Shown: one piece after another, positions 1 through 8,113 of the stretch
Layout: every line of letters starts with the position of its first letter
Numbering within the stretch: position 1 is the stretch's first letter
Translations under genes and position numbers: made by a program
Assembly: GCF_051713825.1 (NCBI RefSeq)
Contig: NZ_JBIOQR010000001.1
Span: 1,736,001-1,800,000, forward strand
Reading direction: 5' to 3'
Source: Enterococcus_K sp051713825
GTDB taxonomy: Bacteria; Bacillota; Bacilli; Lactobacillales; Enterococcaceae
DNA length: 64,000 nt
Notes under the pieces: model-generated
Told to the model about the DNA's origin: nothing
What the model saw: only the letters and a program-made list of their open reading frames with translations
The model's database searches: none

Positions 1-1069
1 AATTATGGCCATTCTTTGTTTGGCTACAGATATCGAAAATCTGAAAAGCCGACTTTCAAATATTGTTGTGGCTTATACGTATGAAAAAACACCTGTTACT
101 GTGGGCGATTTACAAATTGAAGGCGCTCTTGCTTTGATTTTAAAAGAGGCGATTAAACCGAATCTTGTCCAAACAATCTATGGAACGCCCGCGTTTGTTC
201 ATGGTGGCCCTTTTGCCAATATTGCACACGGCTGTAATAGCGTACTTGCCACCAAAACAGCCTTAAGACTCGGTGATTATGTCGTGACTGAAGCCGGCTT
301 TGGTGCAGATCTAGGTGCAGAGAAGTTCTTAGATATCAAAGTGCCTAATTTGAAAAAAGCGCCAGATGTGATTGTGATTGTCGCAACTATTCGGGCCTTA
401 AAGATGCATGGTGGCGTTGAAAAAGCTCAGCTTAATGAAGAAAATGTTGAAGCAGTTAGAAGTGGCTACAGTAATTTAAGAAAACATATTGAGAATATGA
501 AAAGTTATGGTATACCTGTTGTTGTCGCTATCAATGAATTTGTTACTGATACAAAACAGGAACTCGCTGAACTTGTTGCGCTTTGCCAAGAACAAGGGGT
601 GATTGTCGAGACAGCTAGCGTTTGGGAACATGGCGCACAAGGAGGTCTAGCTTTGGCTAAGACGGTGGTCTCTGTCATCGAAAAAGAAACGGCTAATTAT
701 CATTCAATTTATCCAATAGGCGCCTCTCTTGAAGAAAAAATCCAAACCATTGTCACCAAAATTTATGGTGGCTCAGGGGTTACCTTTAGTCAAAAAGCCC
801 TCAATCAAATGAAGATTTTTGAGAATTATGGCTGGGATCGTCTGCCTGTTTGTATGGCAAAAACGCAATATTCGCTATCTGACAATCCAAAAGCTTTGGG
901 TGCACCTTTAGACTTTACTGTAACCATTCGCGAACTCGTTCCAAAAATCGGTGCCGGTTTTATCGTTGCCTTAACTGGAGATGTTATGACAATGCCCGGA
1001 TTGCCAAAAGAACCTGCTGCGCTAAAAATGGATGTTTTAGCAGATGGAACAGCGATTGGTTTATTCTAA
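1..1069 (+). CDS. fhs: Formate-tetrahydrofolate ligase, C-terminal part (cut by window edge)
   Basis: ATP-dependent ligation of formate to tetrahydrofolate, giving 10-formyl-THF for purine and formyl-Met-tRNA synthesis in the cytoplasm. About 355 residues are visible of a family that is usually about 555 residues, so the N-terminal part with the nucleotide-binding P-loop lies left of the window. Conserved blocks seen are TPAFVHGGPFANIAHGCNS, TEAGFGADLGAEKF and the C-terminal LTGDVMTMPGLPKEPAA. The first ATG (position 5) is internal, because the reading frame is open to the window edge. A terminator follows directly, so fhs ends its transcription unit here. Confidence 0.95.
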   Translation, partial: IMAILCLATDIENLKSRLSNIVVAYTYEKTPVTVGDLQIEGALALILKEAIKPNLVQTIYGTPAFVHGGPFANIAHGCNSVLATKTALRLGDYVVTEAGFGADLGAEKFLDIKVPNLKKAPDVIVIVATIRALKMHGGVEKAQLNEENVEAVRSGYSNLRKHIENMKSYGIPVVVAINEFVTDTKQELAELVALCQEQGVIVETASVWEHGAQGGLALAKTVVSVIEKETANYHSIYPIGASLEEKIQTIVTKIYGGSGVTFSQKALNQMKIFENYGWDRLPVCMAKTQYSLSDNPKALGAPLDFTVTIRELVPKIGAGFIVALTGDVMTMPGLPKEPAALKMDVLADGTAIGLF

Positions 1070-1085
1070 AAAAGAATAGTAGACA

Positions 1086-1124
1086 AAAACTCAAGCCTAT
1101 TTAGATAGATGCTTGAGTTTTTTC
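1086..1124 (+). terminator. Intrinsic terminator after fhs
   Basis: Inverted repeat AAAACTCAAGC / GCTTGAGTTTT followed by a T run, about 16 bp after the fhs stop. Confidence 0.85.
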
Positions 1125-1257
1125 CTCTCTTCACACCATTAGAGTCGAAAGGAAGGATTGATTACAAATCTTCACTGTGCTCAGATTTAATCGAACAATC
1201 GGCTTCACTCGACTTGTTTTTTACGTTATACTAAAGCATAATAAGGAGTGCTTTTAG

Positions 1258-1656
1258 ATGAAACTTTTTGTAACACGACAAACGGGTTTTTATGGTATGG
1301 GGAGTCCCATTGATTTATTGGTAAACGGCGAGAAAAAAACTGTCTTGCAACACCAACAAACCAAAGAGCTAGACTTACCTAATAAACCACTGACGCTCCA
1401 AATAAAATTTTCTTTTTTGTTACGAAGTCCAATCTATACCATTCAGCCTAGCCCGATAAAAAGTTATACTGTTGTGATGAATCCAAAACTCATTCAAATT
1501 TATTTGATTTTGTTTGTTAGTATGCTTTGTATTCCGCTATTTCTAAGGAGCTTATGGCTAATGCTGATCCTTCTTGTTCTATTTGTTTTTTTCTTAAAAA
1601 ACATGGCTTCAAAGGCCTATCTTCTAAAGGAGAACACACATGCCGAAACCGTCTGA
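1258..1656 (+). CDS. Small membrane protein of unknown function
   Basis: 132 residues. I do not recognise a family. The N-terminal half (about 1-75) looks like a small beta-rich soluble domain (GMGSPIDLLVNGEKKTVLQHQQTKEL); the C-terminal half carries two close hydrophobic segments (about 79-95 and 98-112) with only a short turn between them. The start has an upstream AAGGAG. The 3' end overlaps the next gene by 17 bp, so the two are probably translated together. Cytoplasmic domain plus membrane anchor is an inference. Confidence 0.7.
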   Translation: MKLFVTRQTGFYGMGSPIDLLVNGEKKTVLQHQQTKELDLPNKPLTLQIKFSFLLRSPIYTIQPSPIKSYTVVMNPKLIQIYLILFVSMLCIPLFLRSLWLMLILLVLFVFFLKNMASKAYLLKENTHAETV

Positions 1657-2338
1657 GGAGTTTTTAATAAGTTTTAATCGTATTGAAAAATGGCTACGTG
1701 AAGAAATGAATAACCCGAGTAGTATGGGGTTTAGTGAAATGGTCCGACGCTTGGCGCGAAGAAAAGATCTGCAAGTCGGAGCTCATGCGGATGATTTATT
1801 ACAGATTGCTCAGCTGAGAAACGCTATTGTTCATGACCGAATTTCTGAGGACTTTGTGATTGCTGAACCTAATGAATGGATTCTACAACGCATCAAACAA
1901 ATTGAACTTGATTTGACTCAACCAGAAATGGTTTGTCCCAGATTTTCAAAAAAAGTCACTGGGTTTGATTGGGAGCTACCACTACTAGAAATTTTGAAAA
2001 TCGTTGCTGAAAAGCGCTATTCTCAGTTTCCGCTTTATCGTAATGGCGTGTTTGAAGGGTTGATTACGCTTCGTGCATTAGGTTTTTGGTTTGCCAAACG
2101 AAGTCAACAGGGTGACTTACATTTAGAAAAGCTACAAGCCAAGGATCTGATTGTTTCAGATGGAAAAGAAACAAACTATCAATTTATTTCGGAAGATACA
2201 CATGTCTTTGAAGTAGAAGCTTTGTTTCGTGACAAAGCAACACTCGAAGCCGTTTTAATAACCAAGGATGGTAATCCCAATGGCAATTTAATGGGGATTA
2301 TTCGTCCGCGAGATATATATTCTACAGAAAAGGATTGA
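1640..2338 (+). CDS. CBS-domain protein with HEPN-like N-terminal region
   Basis: 232 residues. The C-terminal part (about 115-228) reads as a tandem CBS pair: RYSQFPLYRNGVFEGLITL resembles CBS repeat 1, and LEAVLITKD followed by LMGIIRPRDIY is the end of repeat 2. CBS pairs usually bind adenine nucleotides and act as sensors. The N-terminal part is helical and contains QLRNAIVHDR, an R-x4-H arrangement seen in HEPN-type proteins; this assignment is tentative. The gene overlaps its upstream neighbour and runs into lspA, but a functional link to lipoprotein processing is not established. SD AAAGGAG precedes the ATG. Confidence 0.7.
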   Translation: MPKPSEEFLISFNRIEKWLREEMNNPSSMGFSEMVRRLARRKDLQVGAHADDLLQIAQLRNAIVHDRISEDFVIAEPNEWILQRIKQIELDLTQPEMVCPRFSKKVTGFDWELPLLEILKIVAEKRYSQFPLYRNGVFEGLITLRALGFWFAKRSQQGDLHLEKLQAKDLIVSDGKETNYQFISEDTHVFEVEALFRDKATLEAVLITKDGNPNGNLMGIIRPRDIYSTEKD

Positions 2339-2343
2339 CGCCT

Positions 2344-2802
2344 GTGATTTTTATTTATTTGTTATTGAGTGCTGCCGTGATTGGCATTGACCAATGGGTG
2401 AAGCTCTGGACTGTCTCAAATTTTAAGTTAGGCGAGAGCCAATCAGTCATTGAAAATATTCTTTCTTTGACCTATATTCGTAATACCGGAGCCGCTTGGA
2501 GTTTATTGGAAGGAAAGATGTGGTTTTTCACAGTTGTTACAACAATTGCTGTAATAGCAGTCCTTTATTTCTTGGTGAAAAATTTGCATGGAAACAAATG
2601 GTTTACGATTGGGCTAAGTCTTGTTTTAGCTGGTGCTCTTGGAAACTTTATTGACCGTATTCGTTTGGGTTATGTCGTGGATATGTTCCAGACAGACTTT
2701 ATTAATTTCCCGATTTTTAACGTGGCAGATATGTCTTTAGTAATTGGGGTAGTATGTATCTTCATTTATATTATTTTAGATGAAAGAGAAAAGGGGAGCT
2801 AA
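2344..2802 (+). CDS. lspA: Lipoprotein signal peptidase (signal peptidase II)
   Basis: Membrane aspartyl protease that cleaves prolipoprotein signal peptides at the diacylglyceryl cysteine. About 152 residues, normal for the family, with four hydrophobic segments. Signature blocks are GIDQWVKLW, RNTGAAWSLLEG, and the two catalytic aspartates in GNFIDRIRLGYVVDMF and FNVADMSLVIG. I chose the GTG at 2344, which sits about 10 nt after AAGGA; a TTG at 2335 is the alternative and overlaps the stop of the preceding gene. The 3' end overlaps rluD by one base (TAATG). Confidence 0.95.
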   Translation: MIFIYLLLSAAVIGIDQWVKLWTVSNFKLGESQSVIENILSLTYIRNTGAAWSLLEGKMWFFTVVTTIAVIAVLYFLVKNLHGNKWFTIGLSLVLAGALGNFIDRIRLGYVVDMFQTDFINFPIFNVADMSLVIGVVCIFIYIILDEREKGS

Positions 2803-3710
2803 TGAAACAACAAATTGAAGTAATTATTCAGCAACAAACAGGGCGAATTGATAAGGTTTTATCAGAAACCTTAAAAAACTATACTCGTTCACAAATTCAA
2901 CAATGGCTTAAAGAAAACGGCGTCACGGTTAATGGAGATACAGCTAAAGCAAACTATAAGGTTAAAGCACAGGATAAAATCATCATTACAATACCTGAGC
3001 CAGAAGTATTAGACTTAATTGCTGAGGATATTCCTTTAGAAATCGTCTACCAGGATACAGATTTAGCCGTAATCAATAAACCACAAGGAATGGTTGTTCA
3101 TCCTTCTGCCGGACATAAAAACGGTACCTTGGTCAATGCTTTACTGTTTCACATCAAAGATCTTTCAACGATTAATGATGTGGTACGTCCAGGCATTGTC
3201 CATCGAATCGACAAGGATACATCCGGCCTATTGATGGTTGCTAAAAATGATCAAGCACATGAATCTTTAGCAAAACAACTAAAAGACAAAACTTCTTTAC
3301 GCAAATACGTGGCTTTAGTACATGGAGAAATTTCGCATGAAAAAGGAACGATTGAAGCTCCTATCGGCCGTTCAAAGATCAATCGCAAGAAACAAGCAGT
3401 GATAGAAGACGGCAAGCCTGCTACCACACATTTTCAAGTCCTTGAGCGTTTTGAAGGTTTCACCCTTATTGAACTGAAATTAGAAACGGGGCGTACACAC
3501 CAAATTCGTGTGCACATGCAATATATCGGCTTTCCTGTGGCAGGAGATCCTTTATACGGGCCCAAAAAAACATTAGAGGGAAATGGCCAGTTTTTACATG
3601 CAAAACTTTTAGGCTTTACGCATCCAACAACAGGTGAGAATTTGGTCTTTGAAGCACCACTTCCCGAACTATTTGAAAAAACTTTAGAAAAATTAAGAGA
3701 AAATCATTGA
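2802..3710 (+). CDS. rluD: RluD-family 23S rRNA pseudouridine synthase
   Basis: Isomerises uridine to pseudouridine in large-subunit rRNA. 302 residues: an N-terminal S4 RNA-binding domain (about 12-75, RIDKVLSETLKNYTRSQIQ) and then the RluA-type catalytic domain with the conserved HRIDKDTSGLL, whose aspartate is the nucleophile. GRTHQIRVHM near residue 227 is a further family block. The start overlaps the lspA stop, as in many Firmicutes where lspA and rluD are paired. The exact modified uridines cannot be read from sequence. Confidence 0.93.
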   Translation: MKQQIEVIIQQQTGRIDKVLSETLKNYTRSQIQQWLKENGVTVNGDTAKANYKVKAQDKIIITIPEPEVLDLIAEDIPLEIVYQDTDLAVINKPQGMVVHPSAGHKNGTLVNALLFHIKDLSTINDVVRPGIVHRIDKDTSGLLMVAKNDQAHESLAKQLKDKTSLRKYVALVHGEISHEKGTIEAPIGRSKINRKKQAVIEDGKPATTHFQVLERFEGFTLIELKLETGRTHQIRVHMQYIGFPVAGDPLYGPKKTLEGNGQFLHAKLLGFTHPTTGENLVFEAPLPELFEKTLEKLRENH

Positions 3711-3735
3711 TTTTTTTTCTTAACAACGTTATAGT
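3707..3735 (+). promoter_or_regulatory. pyr operon promoter
   Basis: TTGATT (3707-3712), 17-bp spacer, TATAGT (3730-3735). The -35 box overlaps the stop codon of the rluD gene, and transcription would begin about 25-35 bp before the PyrR loop. Confidence 0.75.
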
Positions 3736-3762
3736 ACTTCTAGAGAAAAATTAAATAAGTAA

Positions 3763-3906
3763 TCCTTTAAGAGTAGTCCCGTGAGGCTAAGAAGGAAGCG
3801 AGTAAGTACAAACCTTGGTGCGCCAAGACGATGACTTATTCTATAGACGTGTACACACAAAAAGTCTGAAACCATCCTCCTACCTTCACAGGTAGGAGTT
3901 TTTTTG
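3763..3906 (+). promoter_or_regulatory. PyrR-dependent attenuator (binding loop plus terminator)
   Basis: AGTCCCGTGAGGCT at 3775-3788 matches the PyrR RNA-binding consensus AGUCC-N-GNGAGGCU and is flanked by CCTT (3763 region) and AAGG arms, forming the anti-antiterminator stem-loop. The terminator follows: CTCCTACC (3877-3884), 6-nt loop, GGTAGGAG (3891-3898) and seven T. PyrR bound to UMP stabilises the first loop and so promotes termination. Confidence 0.9.
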
Positions 3907-4015
3907 TGTAGTCCTACTTATTTTAGGGACTATTAGCAGGGATGCTAGGCGTGAGGCACTCAAATATAATGAGATAGCTTGTCCTCATTATGCGAGTCTT
4001 CGCCACAATTAATTA
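3907..4015 (+). other. Structured leader segment between pyr terminator and pyrR
   Basis: Contains a short inverted repeat TAGTCC / GGGACTA (about 3910-3931) and a longer imperfect stem whose tip is ATAATGAG / CTCATTAT and whose base is GGCG / CGCC (about 3949-4003). No second PyrR consensus and no T run are seen, so this is not an obvious second attenuator. Confidence 0.4.
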
Positions 4016-4030
4016 TTGGAGGGAAACAGT

Positions 4031-4564
4031 ATGCAAGGAAAAGAAGTTGTCGATACAATCACAATGAAACGAGCACTAACACGAATCACTTACGAAATTA
4101 TTGAAAGGAATCGTGGCGTACAAGATATTGTCTTAATCGGCATAAAGACAAGAGGCATCTACATCGCCCAACGAATTGCTGAACGTCTGAAACAGTTAGA
4201 GCAAGTCGACGTACCGGTGGGAGAACTTGATATCACCTTATATCGAGACGATAAAAAAGAGGAACCACAAGCCGAGCCTGAACTTCACTCATCAGATATT
4301 CCTTTTTCGCTTGAAGGAAAAGAAGTCATTTTAGTGGATGATGTGCTTTTTACAGGTCGAACAATTCGAGCAGCAATGGATGCCATCATGGATTTTGGCC
4401 GACCAAACAAAATTTCACTGGCTGTTTTAGTGGATAGAGGGCATCGCGAATTACCTATCCGAGCAGACTATGTTGGAAAAAATGTCCCTACATCATTAAG
4501 TGAAGAAATTATTGTTGAAATGGAAGAATTAGATGGTCAAGATAGAGTCTTGATTGCGAAATAA
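4031..4564 (+). CDS. pyrR: PyrR: pyr operon attenuation protein / uracil phosphoribosyltransferase
   Basis: UMP-sensing RNA-binding regulator that also has weak UPRTase activity. 177 residues from the chosen ATG. The PRPP-binding loop VILVDDVLFTGRT lies near residues 99-111, and RIT (about 18-20) plus LVDRGHRELPIRADYVGKN toward the C-terminus are typical of PyrR. The ATG at 4031 follows GGAGGG; an upstream in-frame TTG at 4016 lies inside the ribosome binding site and was rejected. First gene of the operon and the likely ligand of the leader loop at 3775. Confidence 0.95.
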   Translation: MQGKEVVDTITMKRALTRITYEIIERNRGVQDIVLIGIKTRGIYIAQRIAERLKQLEQVDVPVGELDITLYRDDKKEEPQAEPELHSSDIPFSLEGKEVILVDDVLFTGRTIRAAMDAIMDFGRPNKISLAVLVDRGHRELPIRADYVGKNVPTSLSEEIIVEMEELDGQDRVLIAK

Positions 4565-4583
4565 AACAAATAGGAGTGTACCC

Positions 4584-5876
4584 ATGTCAGATAAAAAACC
4601 ATTCAAAAACTCAGATGCTGTATTAGATATTCACGATGTCCCAAAGCCCGCTCAGTGGTTAGGACTTAGTTTACAACACTTATTCACCATGTTTGGAGCC
4701 ACTGTTCTTGTTCCTATTATGGTCGGAATTGATCCAGGGATTGCCTTAGTCAGTTCAGGGCTGGGAACATTAGTTTACTTAACCGTTACAAAAGGAAAGA
4801 TTCCAGCTTACTTAGGAAGTAGCTTCGCTTTTATCGCGGCCATGAAGATGCTCATGCAAACAGATGGTTATCCAGCCATCGCACAAGGAGCCATGACAAC
4901 GGGACTTGTTTACCTAATTGTTGCACTTATTATCAAAAAAATTGGCTCCGCTTGGTTAGATAAAATTTTGCCACCGATTGTAGTCGGACCTGTCATTATG
5001 GTTATCGGCTTAGGACTAGCTGCTAATGCGGCAAACAATGCCATGTACAGCGATGTCGCTAATCAAGTTTATGACTTCAAATACGTTGCTGTTGCCTTGA
5101 TTACCCTAGCATTGACGATTTTCTTCAACATGTACTTAAAAGGTTTCTTAGGATTGCTACCTATCTTGTTGGGAATTGTAAGTGGCTACTTGGTTGCTCT
5201 ATTGTTTGGTATTGTTGATGTCGATTTAATTAAAAACGCCCCTTGGTTTGCCTTACCAAATTTTGAAGTTCCTTTTGTTCACTATGAACCGAAACTTTAT
5301 CTTGGGGCTATCACAACCATGGCACCCATCGCTTTTGTCACAATGACTGAGCATTTTGGTCACTTAATGGTCTTAAACAAACTAACAAAACGCAACTACT
5401 TTGAAGATCCTGGTTTACACAAAACCTTAATGGGTGATGGACTCGCACAAATTGTTGCCGGTTTTGTTGGGGGGCCTCCTGTAACAAGTTACGGTGAAAA
5501 TATTGGCGTTCTAGCCATTACTCGTGTGCACAGTGTCTTCGTTATCGGCGGTGCAGGGGTCTTAGCTATCTGCCTAGGTTTTGTTGGAAAGTTGAGTGCT
5601 TTAATCTTAAGCATTCCAAGTCCGGTTATTTCAGGAATTAGCTTTGTCTTATTCGGAGTAATTGCTACAAGTGGGTTAAAAATCTTGATTGAAAACCAAG
5701 TCAACTTTGATAAGAAGAAAAACCTTCTAATTGTCTCAGTCATCTTAGTAGTCGGCATTGGCGGGTTGATTTTCCAAGTAGGTACCTTTACCTTATCAGC
5801 AATGGCTTTAGCAACAGTAATGGGCATCGTCTTAAATTTAATCTTACCTGAAACTTCACGTAGCGAAGAAGACTAA
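4584..5876 (+). CDS. pyrP: Uracil permease (NCS2 family)
   Basis: Proton-coupled uracil importer of the nucleobase-cation-symport-2 family. About 430 residues with the hydrophobic pattern of a many-spanning (usually 14-segment) UraA fold. Family blocks seen: LQHLFTMFGATVLVPIMVG near the start, TMTEHFGH, and the NCS2 signature region GLAQIVAGFVGGPPVTSYGENIGV. I chose ATG 4584, which follows TAGGAG; the reading frame is open upstream to 4554 but that start overlaps pyrR and has no ribosome binding site. Placement after pyrR couples uptake to the UMP signal. Confidence 0.94.
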   Translation: MSDKKPFKNSDAVLDIHDVPKPAQWLGLSLQHLFTMFGATVLVPIMVGIDPGIALVSSGLGTLVYLTVTKGKIPAYLGSSFAFIAAMKMLMQTDGYPAIAQGAMTTGLVYLIVALIIKKIGSAWLDKILPPIVVGPVIMVIGLGLAANAANNAMYSDVANQVYDFKYVAVALITLALTIFFNMYLKGFLGLLPILLGIVSGYLVALLFGIVDVDLIKNAPWFALPNFEVPFVHYEPKLYLGAITTMAPIAFVTMTEHFGHLMVLNKLTKRNYFEDPGLHKTLMGDGLAQIVAGFVGGPPVTSYGENIGVLAITRVHSVFVIGGAGVLAICLGFVGKLSALILSIPSPVISGISFVLFGVIATSGLKILIENQVNFDKKKNLLIVSVILVVGIGGLIFQVGTFTLSAMALATVMGIVLNLILPETSRSEED

Positions 5877-5891
5877 GAGGAGGAAATATTC

Positions 5892-6818
5892 ATGATTATC
5901 CAATCAGAAAGAATCAGCTTAAAACATCTTTTAACCATTGAAGCGTTGACCGATCAAGAAGTAATGGGCTTAATTCGGCGAGCGCAGGAGTTCAAAAATG
6001 GTGCCCAGTGGACGCCGCAAAGAAGACAATACTTTGCAACAAATTTATTTTTTGAAAATAGTACGCGAACGCACAAAAGTTTTGAAGTAGCTGAAAAAAA
6101 ATTAGGATTGGATGTCATTGAATTTGAAGCCACAACGAGTTCTGTTCAAAAGGGCGAGACCTTGTACGATACGGTATTAACGATGTCCGCACTTGGTGTT
6201 GACATCGCCGTCATTCGCCATGGAGCAGAACATTATTATGAAGAACTGATCCAAAGCAAGACCATTCAATGCTCCATCATAAATGGTGGGGATGGGAGTG
6301 GACAGCATCCAAGTCAGTGCTTACTTGACTTGATGACTATCTATGAGGAATTTGGTTATTTTGAAAATCTAAAGGTTGCAATTGTCGGCGACATTACGCA
6401 TTCTCGTGTCGCCAAATCAAATATGCAAATGCTCAAGCGTTTAGGAGCAAAGGTGTTCTTCTCTGGGCCTAAAGAGTGGTACGACAAGGAGTTTGAAGTT
6501 TACGGACACTATCTCCCTTTGGATGAACTGCTTGACCAAGTCGACGTAATGATGATGCTCCGCGTGCAGCATGAACGACATGACGGCAAAGAAAGCTTTT
6601 CAAAAGAAGGCTATCACCAAGAATATGGTTTGACGGTAGAGCGCGCGAAAAGATTACAAGCACACACAATTATCATGCATCCAGCTCCCGTCAACCGAGA
6701 TGTTGAATTAGCGGATTCGTTAGTTGAAGGACTCCAATCTCGAATTGTTCAACAGATGAGTAACGGTGTATTTACACGAATGGCAATTTTAGAAGCAATA
6801 TTAAATGGAAAGGCGTAG
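5892..6818 (+). CDS. pyrB: Aspartate carbamoyltransferase catalytic subunit
   Basis: Condenses carbamoyl phosphate with aspartate, the committed step of UMP synthesis. 308 residues, normal for a catalytic chain. Carbamoyl-phosphate loop FFENSTRTHKSFE (about 50-62), HPSQCLLDLMTI (about 135), VGDITHSRVAKSN (about 161) and HPAPVNRDVE (about 258) are visible. No regulatory PyrI gene is present, as usual in Firmicutes, so control is through PyrR and the pathway enzymes. The start is preceded by GAGGAGG. Confidence 0.96.
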   Translation: MIIQSERISLKHLLTIEALTDQEVMGLIRRAQEFKNGAQWTPQRRQYFATNLFFENSTRTHKSFEVAEKKLGLDVIEFEATTSSVQKGETLYDTVLTMSALGVDIAVIRHGAEHYYEELIQSKTIQCSIINGGDGSGQHPSQCLLDLMTIYEEFGYFENLKVAIVGDITHSRVAKSNMQMLKRLGAKVFFSGPKEWYDKEFEVYGHYLPLDELLDQVDVMMMLRVQHERHDGKESFSKEGYHQEYGLTVERAKRLQAHTIIMHPAPVNRDVELADSLVEGLQSRIVQQMSNGVFTRMAILEAILNGKA

Positions 6819-6829
6819 GAGGAAAAAAG

Positions 6830-8113
6830 ATGAAGACAGTAATTAGAAATGGTCAGATTGTAGTAAAGAATAACCAACTAGAGCCTGTAGAAATTTGGAT
6901 AGAAGAGGGGCTTATCAAAGCGATTGGAACAGATTTTTCTGACCTTGAGTTTGATCAAGTCATCGATGCAAAAGGACAATTAATCTCTCCTGGATTGGTC
7001 GATGTTCATGTTCATTTACGTGAACCAGGCTTTACTTATAAAGAAACGATCAAAGCAGGAAGTTTGGCAGCCGCTCATGGAGGCTTTACCACAGTTTGTG
7101 CGATGCCTAACTTAAATCCTGTGCCAGATACCGCTGAGAAGCTTTCAGCAATCTATGAAACCATCAAAAAAGATGCTGTCATAAACGTTCTCCAATATGC
7201 ACCCATTACCGAAGAGTTAAGAAGTGAAGTTTTAACTGATCAAGCAGCTCTAAAAGAAGCTGGCGCCTTTGCTTTCACCAATGATGGCGTTGGAGTTCAA
7301 ACAGCTGGAACCATGTATCTTGCAATGAAGGAAGCGAAGAAACAAGGAATGGCTTTAGTGGCTCACACAGAAGATGAATCGCTCTTGTTTGGCGGTGTCA
7401 TGCATGAAGGTCAAATCTCTAAAAAGTTAGGCTTACCAGGAATTCTTAGCTCAACAGAAGCGTCACAAATTGCACGAGATGTTGTCTTAGCAGGAGAAAC
7501 TGGCGCTCACTATCATGTTTGCCATGTTTCCACCAAAGAAAGTGTTCGAGTCATTCGTGATGCAAAAAAGGCTGGCGTTCATGTAACAGCAGAGGTTTCA
7601 CCTCATCATTTAATTCTGATTGATGAAGATATTCCTGAGGACAATGGTTTTTGGAAAATGAATCCTCCTTTACGAGGAGAAGAAGATCGCGCAGCTTTGA
7701 TTGAAGGCTTACTAGATGGAACCATTGATTGCATCGCTACGGACCATGCACCACACGGCTTAGAGGAAAAAAGGCAGAGTTTCTTGAAAGCACCGTTTGG
7801 CATTGTTGGCAGCGAGACGGCCTTCCAATTAATCTACACATACTTTGTCAAAACAGGCGTCTTTACTTTAGAACAAGTCATTGACTGGATGGCCACAAAA
7901 CCAGCTGAAATCTTTGGCCTAAAAGCTGGCACACTACGCGTTGGCCAAGCCGCAGACATTGCACTATTTGATCTACAAACAAAGACGACCATTGATGAAA
8001 CAGAATTTGAGTCATTGGGAGTGAATACCCCATTTGTTGGGTGGGAAATTCATGGAGAAACCATCTGCACCCTCGTTAATGGAAAGATTGTCTGGAAGAA
8101 GGAGGAAAAGTAA
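6830..8113 (+). CDS. pyrC: Dihydroorotase (class I)
   Basis: Zinc amidohydrolase that cyclises carbamoyl aspartate to dihydroorotate. 427 residues. Metal-binding DVHVHLREPG (about 58-67), the later histidines in VAHTEDESL and VCHVSTKES, and the catalytic aspartate in CIATDHAPHGLEEK (about 304) are all present. It follows pyrB by 11 bp with GGAGGAAAA as ribosome binding site and abuts carA. Confidence 0.96.
   Translation: MKTVIRNGQIVVKNNQLEPVEIWIEEGLIKAIGTDFSDLEFDQVIDAKGQLISPGLVDVHVHLREPGFTYKETIKAGSLAAAHGGFTTVCAMPNLNPVPDTAEKLSAIYETIKKDAVINVLQYAPITEELRSEVLTDQAALKEAGAFAFTNDGVGVQTAGTMYLAMKEAKKQGMALVAHTEDESLLFGGVMHEGQISKKLGLPGILSSTEASQIARDVVLAGETGAHYHVCHVSTKESVRVIRDAKKAGVHVTAEVSPHHLILIDEDIPEDNGFWKMNPPLRGEEDRAALIEGLLDGTIDCIATDHAPHGLEEKRQSFLKAPFGIVGSETAFQLIYTYFVKTGVFTLEQVIDWMATKPAEIFGLKAGTLRVGQAADIALFDLQTKTTIDETEFESLGVNTPFVGWEIHGETICTLVNGKIVWKKEEK

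Noticed and set aside
3948..4003. A second PyrR attenuator before pyrR
   Set aside because: The loop lacks the AGTCC-N-GNGAGGCT consensus, and no T run follows the stem.
5489..5827. 112-codon minus-strand frame inside pyrP
   Set aside because: Antisense shadow of the permease gene without a ribosome binding site.
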